A DNA stretch of 64,000 nt, taken from assembly GCA_030770545.1 (NCBI GenBank), contig CM061094.1, positions 915,501 through 979,500 on the forward strand. Direction: 5' to 3'. How positions within the stretch are numbered: the first letter of the stretch is position 1; each line of letters starts with the position of its first letter. Positions 47,949-59,900 of this stretch are shown here, one piece after another. The DNA is from Macropodus opercularis. Its lineage: Eukaryota; Chordata; Actinopteri; Anabantiformes; Osphronemidae. The position numbers were made by a program, and so were the translations under genes. Below the pieces are notes generated by a model, which saw only the letters and a program-made list of their open reading frames with translations, did no database searches and was not told where the DNA came from.

Positions 47949-50900
47949 CTGGGGAGAAACACACGCAGTTACTGCACCGGCAGCTCACACTGAGCTGGAC
48001 ACGACTGCTACACACAGCACACGCTCCCCGAACCGAGACCCAACCAACGCAGCTGCTTTCGCTCTGGACTTCACTCAGATATACATCAGAACAGGTCCTA
48101 TGATCAGGTCACAGAGGAGATATGTGAAGATTCATTCTTTGTCTAAAGTCCTGTTTCATTTCCCTCGAGCACCAACCGACATAATGAATCTGTGGGGTTT
48201 CGAGCATTTTCATCGCTGCCCACTGACTCAGCGCTTCCGGGCGCTGAGCTTGCTGCCGTTCAGACTCACCTGGGGCCTCTTAGAAACATTGCATGTGCAG
48301 TTTTGTTAAGTTTGCTTGTTCTAAACCAGCCTAGTCAGACTGCACTGCACGCGTTAGTGCCATGCTACTCGTTTGTCAGTATTAAACTCCGGTCAATGAT
48401 TTCTTGTGTTGTGTTCAGTGACAACTGGGAACCTGAAAACGTATAAATACATACTTTGAACAGACCATTCATATGGATTATACTCAAATCCCCAAGTGTC
48501 TCTGAACCTTCAGTGCAGACATATGATGGAGTGATAGCCTACCTCGTTATTGGCAAGCTGGAACCACGGCTGTTTGCCATAAGTGAAGATTTCCCAAAGA
48601 ATGACCCCGAAGCTCCACACGTCGCTTTCTGTGGTGAACTTCCTGTACATGATGCTCTCTGGAGGCATCCAGCGTATAGGCAGCATGGTGTGACCTCCCA
48701 CCTGAGACGGGGGACAGACACAGGCTGGTCTCACAGGGGACGACATAACGTTTCCTGGACCGATCTGGCCTGTAACAGGCAGCTTTGAAGAGACGACCCT
48801 GCTTCTGTGACGCTTTCTGCTTTTTCATTCACTTACCATCGTCCAACACGATTCTTGCTTCGTCTGACGTGGACTCTCGCTGCGTTCACATTCACCTGGA
48901 CACCGTTTACTCACAGCCTTTGTTGGCTCATTTGTCGGTAAGAACTTTGGTTTTGTATTTGAAACTCTTACTCCTCATTGTGTTATGACAGTGACTGTCA
49001 GTCCTCCTCCTGGGGTGAGCTGCAGCCTGTCCCAGCCGGCTACGGGTCCTGGACAGGTCGCCCGTCTGTCGCAGGGCCCCTGAAAGTTGCTGATACTGTA
49101 CCGGTTTCTGTTCTCATATAGAAGAACGATGCTAATTGTTTTTATTGCGTGGCAAAGACTCAAAGCTACATCACACTCGTCATTTAAATGACCTGACTTC
49201 GTGTTTAGCTGCCAAACTAAACACGGTTGTTCAGTGTGGAGTGAGCGTTGACCTGGATTTTCATTCATTCATAAAATGAATTCCCTGTTTATTTGCTTGT
49301 AATGTATTAGATTCATGACATCGGTCTACGGTTAAACTGCAAGACAAAAACACTTTGTATTCAAAACATCACGTATGGAAGTATTAAAAATTGTCATTCA
49401 CAGAAATTATTAGCGTATTATATCACGTTCTGCAATGAGTGTAATTGCAGAGTGAAGGACTCCTTTAATCACACATGACTAATGGTGAGGATATGAGTCG
49501 TCTCTATTATAGGACAGCGAGTCATTATTCATCTGCTCTGCAGTGAAATCATAAAGCAGCTTGACTAATTTAGTCAAATACAGTATGTGCCCCCTAATCA
49601 AGGCTCATAAAATGAAGGGTGCGGCTGACGAATAGTCGTCTCCCGTCTCATTCCAACAGGATCCTCATCCCTGCCTCCAACAGTGAAGTTGACGCGTATT
49701 GAAGCTCTTCACTGGCTGTTCCTGCTGGTTTATCTGCTTTCACTTCTTTATTGAAGCCTGCTTCCACGGGCTGAGCCTCTGGGGGCTGCTTCTTTCACAC
49801 AACGGTGGTACTTGAATACTTGACCTTACGTTTCAGTCGTAGTTTGCGTTTCTATGTTGTTCGATGTTTGCCACACTCTAAATCTGCCAGGGCACATTAA
49901 CGTGACACTACTTGGTGATTCAGAAACTGAAAATCATTTCTGCATTTCAAACTCTTGTTATTATTCTTAGATTTCACGTAGGACGTCCAGGGTTAGCCTG
50001 AGCCTTAGGCTACGAGCTGGGCAGACTCACCTCGATGAGCTTCTGCATCAGTTACCTCGCATTCATTAGACAGGTTCATGAAATACACATCTTGTGCAGA
50101 ACAGATGAGCAAATGCTTAGTGACTATTTCCACCACGGTCTCTCTGATTCATATGTAGGAATATTTATGAAATGATGAAGAGCTGCTCAAGTGGCATATG
50201 TTGGGTTTGCTATAGACCTCTGTATAGTTGTTAGGTTTTAACCTGGGCAAGCACTGAAGTGCACTGAGATGATGTTTGAGGGGTTTTGGTCCTGTTGAAA
50301 TATTTAAATAAAGTGAACTGAGTGGAATCTATGGCAACAACGTACTTTTGTAGTAAAATAGTTTTGCTTTACTTGTAACTCAGGTCATTCTTTTGCTGGT
50401 TCCACTTCCTGTCCTCCTTCGGTTAATCACCATAATCGTCATTTCTGACGCGCCTCATGCGACATCCAGCCGCTAAGAATCGCTTAGTGTGAAGTGTTAC
50501 AGCAGATCTCCACTCACGCTGGGCGTCCTGTGTGCGCTTCTATTCTTCAGGTACCTTTTGGGAGCTGTGTTGTTTTTACAAGGCTGTTAATGGACTTTTG
50601 TTTTGCCCCAGAGGAAGAAATGAATCTTGTTCTTCTAGTTCTCTTGTTATTCTTTAGAGGAGAAACGTGGAGCTTTTAGGGGATTTGTACGTCATTGCCT
50701 GATTTTGTGAAATTCTTTGTGTTTAGCTCTGAAATGAACTGTGTGTGTTTATTGTGTGGTTAATGTCTATCTGGCATTTTCCTGACTGCTGGGGCCGAGG
50801 TGGTGCACGTGCGTATTTTGCGGTGATATAATGCGATGCTGGTTTGCTTGGCTTTCTCGTTTCTAGATTTCTGATGTTTCCTCAGCTGACTGTTGTCATG

Positions 50901-53900
50901 ACAACGGCTACTACAAAGTTGCTGCCTTTTTAGTGCTATTGAAGACACACCAGTGCTCCCAGGGCTCCACAGGCTTTTAACATTGGCACTGACTGATAGA
51001 ACGTTACTATTTATGCCTTCACGATAAGAATGTCATTACCCTGATGTGTAGAATATTGTGACTTGCATTTGTATAGTTCACACTGGTTACATTGCATTTT
51101 GTAACCTGGATTACTTGTGGCATGTCGTTTCTAAAATCATCCGTGAGCATGCAGAACTAAGGTGCAGTCGTTCTGCCCTTGAACGAGCTTGACTTGGTTT
51201 ATCCAGCTGAGCTGCAGCTGAGACCCCAGGGCTCTGTTTGACTGCGGTGGGACGGTGGACTTCCACTGGGAGGAGAATCACCGTAGGAGAGTGTCAGGCT
51301 CTGTCTGAGCCGGAATGGGAGACGACTGATGCATGTTAATGAGAAAGTCATTCTGTCAAGCCAGGGGAACACGTGTGCCCGCGCTGTCTGGAAAAGGTTT
51401 TTTCTTTCACCTGGCCAGAAATGTACTCAATTAAAAAATAGGAAACGGAATAATTTAATCTGCAAAGATACATAAATTCACCATAGAAATTTAAAGCAGC
51501 TCTACACCCAAGGATTCGCAAGCTATTTATATGATAGAAGGGGAGGAGCAGAGTGATATATAACCTGTTGGTTTCCCCAGCTGTGAATACTTTACGTATA
51601 ACTTGATGTTTCTCTAATCTTTAACACAACATGAAAGGGATGAATTATCAGCCCTCGTTAGCTTTACACTTACTTTTAGCTCATCTTCATTGATATGTGC
51701 CAGACATTATAAAGACCTGCCATAGACACTGACCTACTGTAACTCAATGTATTCTGTCCCAGCTGGTGGCAGTAGTCTGTGACTGCAGAACCAGAAGCAG
51801 CACTGAGACCAGTAAACGTCTGTTTGAGCGGGAACAAGATGCTGAACTGGCTAAAGACGAGTACGACGCCACAGAAACTCACCAAAGCTTCAAAATGGTT
51901 AAAGAAATGAAATAATACGACATCTCACCTTTTTACTTCACTTTAACAGAGAGTATGTTACCTGCCGAAAAGATGTGTGGAAACGCACAGACGGTCGAGA
52001 GGTCTTTCTGTTCTAACTACTAGCGGCAGAGACGAAGAGGGGACTCGCTGGAGTCACTGGCATTTACTGCTAAATACAAACATATCCACCAGGCCAGTTC
52101 CAGTCCTGACAGAGACTCCAGATAATCGTCTCTGAAGAAAGACCCTTTCTACATCGGCAAGAAACACACCTGTCACCCTCTCCCAGATCCCAGACTAAAG
52201 CACTGGAGAGTTAACTAGATGTTCTAAGATATGCTTCATTGGGTTATGAAGTATGCACAGGAATAAGCTGGAAATAAATAAGCTCATTTTAGGTAAATAC
52301 ACAGAATGAAGAAATGACGTAAAGCCGTTCTTACCCTGTAATAATCGGTGCTGTAAATGTCTCTGGACATGCCAAAGTCTCCAATCTTCACCAGGAGGCC
52401 GTTGCCCACCAGACAGTTCCTGGTTGCCAGATCGCGGTGCACGAAGTGTTGGGATGCCAGGTAGATCATCCCAGCCGAGATCTGACTCGCTATGTGAAGC
52501 ATCTGGGACAGGCCCAACTCCCCATTGGTCTGGAGCGGCTGTCCGTCCACCAGGATCATGGCGTCTGGCCCGTGGGCCCTGAGAAGGACGTGACAGTGAC
52601 AGAGTCAGTTCTGACAAGCTCCAAAAACTTGAATGTAGCTCGGCGTCTGTATTTCAACAGGCCAAACTGCTTTTTTATATAGCAGTCAGTCACTGCAACA
52701 TGTTAATAGAGTAAAATGCAACTGTGCTATTCAACAAAACCAAAATCTTCCTGTGATCCTAACCAACATGAATTTATAGTAATAGTTGAGCAATAGTTTG
52801 AGTAATGGGTACACGATCATTTATGTCCAAGCAACTGAACCATATGGTTACATGCCAAGCGCTACAGTTTCGGGGTATTCATAATTAATAATTAATGGCA
52901 GCTGTGAAACGGCAAACCACAGAGATGACCATTAAAACAGCGGGTTGGAGAAGAGGAGGAATGATGCACAGACTCCAACCAGCCACTAGCTAAGTCAGGC
53001 CTCTGGTGTGTGTGTGTGTGTGTGTGTAGGAGGGAGCAGTGTGGTTTGGAGGGTGCTGGCTAAACTAGCAGTGTGTCCTGGATGAATACATGCCAGCACT
53101 TTAATGGAAACACAACTACTCAGCTAAAATTAGCAGCACACGCACACACACACACACACACACACACTGTCAGACTTCGCTTCCCAGCAGCCGACTAAGT
53201 GCCAATGTTCTACTCTGCAGAGCATCCAGAGAGCAAATAACATGGAATCACAGCCGACGTGGTGCAGCTCATTAACGCACTGCTCATTAACCATTTAGGT
53301 GTCAGACCACACGCTTACTCAACCTGCACAAGCAGAGCGGATTCAGTTACTACAGCGTTGAGGCACAAGTCTAACACACGAGACAATTGTGCTGTTATTA
53401 GCTAAATATGAACAATTATCAATGACAATGATTTCTAATAATTACATTTTTGCAGCACAAACAATTATAAACACACAGCAATTAATAAATCAGCAATCAT
53501 TAACTTAACTATGACCTGATCAGTGACCATCACATAGATTCATTCAGTCTCACTGAAACCTGGCTGCAGCAGGATGAATACGTTCGTCTGAATGAGTCGA
53601 CTCCAACCAGTCACATCAACCATCATGTTCCTAGAAGCTCAGGTAGAGGTGGAGGAGCAGCAGCATCTATAGCTCAGATCTATTAACGACTCCTAGACCT
53701 GAACAGCTAGAATTCATTAGAGCCTCACTCTGAGCCTGGAAAACCCAGAAACCAGTTGTGTTCTCATCGTCTACCGTCCTGCTGGTCCATGTTCACAGTT
53801 CTGCACTGAATGTTCACAGTTTTTATGTGACCTTCTCTGACACTGCATTTAACTCACTACTAGACTCTATTGGTTTTAGTCAGTGTCTGTTCATGATCAA

Positions 53901-56900
53901 TCTTCCACCCGCACAAAAATTAGCTTTGTTGTTCCACAGGGTTCTGTGCTTGGTCCAATACTTTTCAGTCTTTACATGTCTCCTCTCTTTAATATTATTA
54001 GAAAACATTCTATAAATTTTCACTGCTATGCAGATGATACTCAGTTATATTTGTCCATTAAACCAGAGGAAACAAACCAATTCGTCAAACTTCAAACATG
54101 TTTAACAGACATTAAATCCTGGATGTCCCATAACTTCCTACAACTGAATTCAGATCAAACTGAGGTTATTTATTATAATTGGTGCTAAAAACCACAGAGA
54201 CTCATTATTGAATCAGATTGTTTCTCTGGACGACATAACGTTAGCTTCAAGTTCTACTGTAGGAACCTTGGTGTCATCTTTGACCCAGTTCTCTCCTTCA
54301 CATCCTACATTATAGAATCTCTAAACCTCCTACTTCCACCTGAGGAATGTTGCTAAAATGAGGAGCATCCTCTCACAGAGTGATGCTGAAACATGAATCC
54401 CTGCATTAGTTCCTCCAGGCTGGACGACTGTGTCTCCCTGCTCATAGTTTGAACCAGTGACTCTTTAACAGGCTTCCAGTTAATTCAAATTAGATGCTGG
54501 AACCTCCTTCATTCACTGAGCTCCTCTGGTTTTCTATCTATTCCATCCACTAACATGCCTCCATGTCCACATGTGACTAACTTTGTCTCTGTTCTCTCCT
54601 AGTTGTGTTTCTCTCTTTCTGTCTCTCTCTATTCTCATCTCCAGGTATCGTCAGACTCAGAGCGTGTGTTCAGCTGCTGGTCCAACCAGATCTCGCAAAA
54701 CGTTTTTCTTCTACAACAACTTCTGGGTCAGCTGGTCACCACAAAACGACGATAATGGAGCGACAAGTGTGGGAGACGACGGGTGTGAGTGTTGTGATGA
54801 GATGCTTCTAAACTTAGGCTGATTTCAGAGAAAAGGACACAATTCCTGTCTACTTTCATTTCTCCCACGTTTTGACTGACCCATTGGAAAAGGTGGGGAG
54901 GGATTCTGCGGTTCAGCTAACTACTACAGCATCTTTTATGGGCACACATGCAACAGATCTCTCACCTGAGAAACTTATTGAGGTCTCCGTGCTTCATGTA
55001 CTCAAAGACCATGATGAGAGGGTCCCCGTCCACACACACGCCGTAGAACTTCACTATGTGCTCGTGCTGGAGGTTTGTCAGCAATTCAGCTTCACGCTGG
55101 AAATCCTTCCTGGCTGCAAGAGTGGGATCCTTTAGAGTCTGCAGAGAGAGAAGTCGTGGCCAGTCACAGGCTGGTAGTCATGGTGACGCGCTCGGCCGTG
55201 GTCCCCTGTGGCCACGGACACATCCCTCCCTCCCGCATCTGCCCGGGTCTTACAATCATGTTCTCCCACTGTAGACGTGAATGGCCAGTAGAGAGTGAAG
55301 ACAGCTGGAGTCCTCAGTTATGAGCAATGTTAACAGCATACATGTCTCAAAGCGATCAGTGAATGGGTGACGCTTTTCAACATGTATAAATAATGGTCAT
55401 TGCATCCATTAATGTGAGTCATGGTTTTACTTAAATCCGCCTCCTTTGTTTTCTTACACAATCTTTCTATTATCTCTGTTCTCCATCAGTAAAATAAAAA
55501 CCTGTGGAACTATTTGGACTAACCTGAAGATGTTTATTAATGTCAATGACATGTCTGCTAAAGCCTTTGTCAACCTCTGACTAATGAACCTAAACTAATT
55601 AACCTAATTTCATGATCTGGATTTAAAAGTGGGATGTAAACCGGCAGAAACCCATGTCTGCAGTTTTGTCTGCTTTACTTTCCTTCAACTAAAACATTTT
55701 CTTTTGATGCTGAAGGTCCTGAAGAGCAGACACAAAAGCTGAAATACACAGTGATGCTCAGTTACAATGACAACTTCAGTTACATAAAATGGCCAATTAA
55801 CTTATTAATGGATTAAAGTACATATACTATAAATATTGAGAGTCTGTTCTTTTCTCCTTGTAATTCTCTGATTGGACGCTTTTCTCTGGATGGACTGTGT
55901 TGATCTGTTTAGCTACTTTTCATTTATTAAAAAACGTAATCAGCATATTTACTGCAATTTTGAATTTAATACTGGCTGCACCGTGAATAATATTATTATT
56001 TCTTGATTTACATTAGCACGGGCTGTTTTTATATTCAATAATTAACCCAATTCAATTAACCCAACATACATGTACTGTAAGTGACAAATATATTGAAGGT
56101 TTTACAGTTGAACGAGAAGCGTGTGAACCTCTGGGATCACATGTATTTCTGCATAAGTCGGTCATAAATGTTCTGATCTTCATTTAAGTCACAACAACAG
56201 AAAAACACAGTCTGATTAAACTAACGCTGCACAAACATGATGTGTTTCCATGTTTTATTGAACATAACATGTGAACGTTCTCAGAGCAGGTGGTAAAGTA
56301 TGTGAAGCTTTGGCCTTAATAACTGGTCGACCTCCTTTAGCAACAACCTCAACCAAACGTTTCCTGTAGCTGCAGATCAGACCTGCTCAACGGTCTGGAG
56401 GAATTTAGGACCTTTCCTCTTTCCTAAACTGTTTCAGGGCATCAATGTTCTTGGTCATGCCACCATGATGCCTCCACCATGTTTCCAGTGGGGATGAGGT
56501 GTAGATGTTGGTGAGCTGGGCCTTTGTTCTTCTTCCCTCATTGTGTGCTGTGTCTCAGTCATCTTTCCAGGACGACCAGGTCCAGGGAGAGTAGCTACAG
56601 AGCTGAGCTTCCTCCATTTGTAGTCAGTCTGTCTCAGCGTGGACACGTGAACATCAAGGCTTTTACAGATGCTGATGTGACCTTTCCAGCTTCAAGTCAA
56701 CATCTTGGTCGTAGGTCTTCTCAGAGTCTTTGTGTGAGGCTTGGTTCACATCAATGCTTCTGGAGAACAGTGAACTCAAACTGGTTTTATAGGCAGGACA
56801 GCTTTAACCAACACATCCAACCTCATCACATTGACTGGACTCCAGGTTGGTTGACTCCTGGCTCCAATTAGCTCTTGGAGAGTCATTAGCTGAGGTTCAC

Positions 56901-59900
56901 ATACTTTACCACCTGCTCTGAGAATGTTCACACGTTATGTTCAATAAAACATGAAAACACATCATGTTTGTGCAGCATTAGTTTAAGCAGACTGTGTTTT
57001 ATATTGTTGAGACCAATTTATGCAGAAACCCATGTGATCCCAGAAGTTCACAGACTTTTTCTTGCAGCTGTATTTATGCCCAGTTCAGACTGTCTCAGTG
57101 GCCTTTATATTCATAATTAGAAATGACAGATGTTAAAGAGAAACAGTCTGTCGTCAGTCGTCACTGACATGTACAGATCCCGTACAGATGTTTTAATGCT
57201 ACCAGTGGAAAACGGTGATCATGTGGTTTCTAACTTTTGAGTAAGCTGGTGAACATAATAAAACTCTTTGGAATTTTGACAAAAAAAGATTTGGTTGAGT
57301 ATGAATGGCAGACAATTCTTCAGATGCAGTCGTAACATGATCCTTCAAAGACAGCAACGCCCACATTCTGGCCAGAGAACGCAGAAGGGTTGAAAGATGA
57401 GGAAATGAGGCAACCTGTGGGAAACTGGAGGGAAACCTTTTATGTACGGCAGTGACCCACGGGTGGAGAAGAGTCATTTGTGCGACTGTCTGAAGGCATT
57501 CACAGCGTGTGTTCCTTACCTTTACAGCTACAAGCATCTTGTCCTTGGTGGGGCTCAGGTTGTAACATTCAGCCAGGAAGACCTTGCCAAAAGCGCCCTC
57601 TCCGAGCTCCCTCTTCAAAATAATGTCCCGTCGTTTAATATGCTGAACGTCTAACAGACACAGAGACAAAAGCGAACATCAGGGATCGGAACTGACTGGT
57701 CGAGCCTCGAGACAAACGCACTGGGTGAGCTCTGTTCACATGATGCACACTGGTCCAAAGAGCATTCAGACGCAGAGTAGCAAACCTCGTTTAGAGGATC
57801 TGAAAACGTTTGTTTCGTACAGCATGGGGGGCGTCTGGAAGAATGATGCACCCATAAGCACAAAGACTGACTCAAGCTGGTATTCAGTTCTCACAATTCA
57901 CTCGTACTGTATGTTCTGACTGTTTTCATCTTAATACCCCAGCATTTCTTCAAAGTGGAAAGATGAGGGAGTAGCACCGAGCTGCACCGTGTGGTCTCAA
58001 CGTGCAGCAGCCCATCGGAGGCTCTGCGCCTCCTCCCTGCTCCACGATCGTCTGGGTGTTCAAACGAGGGGCATTACAATCTAGATCCAGCGACCCCATC
58101 CGTAGCTCGGGCTCCTGCTGTGGTTCAGAGGACCGTAATAATAGTAATAGTAAGAGCAGCTTCCATACTAAGCTCTTACTGAGAGCTAAAGCTTGGATGC
58201 ACTGCAGTGTAAAACACGCATTACAGCAGTGAAGCCTGGAGACGCCGACCCCGCTGCAAATTAAACATTAAAAACTACCCGAACAGAATGAACGACTGAA
58301 ACACAGTCCAGTTGTCGTCATGTTCCACGTGCTACGCGACATATTTCTACAGATTCTACACATTGCTTGGTTGCTGAGTGACAACAGAAACAAGCTGCAG
58401 TATCCCAGAGAGGCCGGACTAATCCAAAACACTTAATATTTCATAGTGAGGCTACCACCAATAAACACCAATAAAATGCAATAATTAGTCTGCTGCTCAG
58501 GACGAACAACAAACTGTGAGCAGCTCACGTCCCTGTAGGACAGCGGCAGCTTGTCTTGAGTCTGGAGCCAACAGGGATATTTTATTTGGGGCATTTGTCA
58601 GCTCACAACACAGAAATAAAAACCAGGCCTTGTTGCATTTGCACTTGTTGGAGGACAGGGAAGAGGACAGAAGGACGCGAGAGAGGGTTAATTACTGCGC
58701 CCACAACGCAGCTTATCTAATGAAATAATTGCTGTCACCCCTGGCGTTGAGCCGTCAGAGCCCTACAGGAGGACGTGCAGATAAAGAGAGAGACCTGACT
58801 CCATCTTTCTTCAGTGTCAGCGAATGGCTCGTCATCTTTTCCACGCGTTTACAGCAGCTTTCTTCCGTTTGTGTTCATCCGTTACCTGCCTCCTTGACCA
58901 ACCCCGTTCACCTGTGCCTGCCCTTCAGCTTCTAGTCCATTCACAGGCTTTCAGGTCCTGTCAGGCTGCCAGATCTTCTGCCATCACGCCCACAGACACA
59001 GTTGATCATCCTCAGGACTCCAAGCCGTGTTTTTTTCATTCAACAACAAAGATGGTTTGTTGACCTTCTGTCTTATGTTCATACTGATGATTAGGTGTGT
59101 TATGCCACGTCCTGCTTACTTGCCAAGCTGAAGAAGCAGACTTTTATTTTTGAAGCACTTAGAGTTGAAATGTTTGTTCCCAGGATGCCTTGCAGCCCTG
59201 ATCGCCTCTGACTTTGTGATACTGTGTCTGGCTCCCTTGAATCTTAGTTTTTCATGTTGTGGTTGGAAAATGTTGAGGTTTTACACTGTGAGCTACTCCT
59301 GCCTCAGGTTTCCCAGAGTCCCTCTGCCCAAAGGAAGCGGGTCTCCCATCCTCTCAGTTTCCTGACCTCTACCTGCACCACTGCTTGCCACCAACTGGTT
59401 CACCTTCACCTTTACTGCTGCCACATCCGGCTCTTAGGTCAGAATATGGTAGCATGATAGTTTTGCCTGATTTGAGCTCTCCTGTGCTTGTGGCTTTGTT
59501 AAGTCTATAGTATCTGACCATACTTTTCATTTTCTGGCTCCAGTTTTCGGGTCCAACCGTGTAATTCAAGTAAAAATGTATCCCCCATGTTGGCGGGTTG
59601 TGCCCGTCACACACAGTGCATTGCTCTGTGGGAGGAGCATGTGTTGACTGCTCACCTGCAGTCTGTATATCTGTGTTAGACCTGGGAGAGTCCAATGCAA
59701 GAGACTGTTCTGCCACTAGTTCAATGAGGATCCTGTGACGCAGCCGTGCACCCGGACAGGCTCCTATAGTCTCTGCACACGTCAACCTTTGACTTTCAGA
59801 CGTAGCTGATGATGATGTCCAGTAAGGAGTAGACACTTCAGGGTAAAGGCTGAAGAGCTGGCGCAGCGTCGGCCCAGGATCTCTGTAGGGAAACGGCTGC

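Noticed and set aside
47631..48309. Two overlapping plus-strand ORFs of 120-125 codons
   Set aside because: They overlap, or directly adjoin, the last ntrk3 coding exon on the opposite strand and show no protein family features.
48456..48788. 110-codon plus-strand ORF
   Set aside because: Antisense shadow of the ntrk3 kinase exon at 48543-48701.
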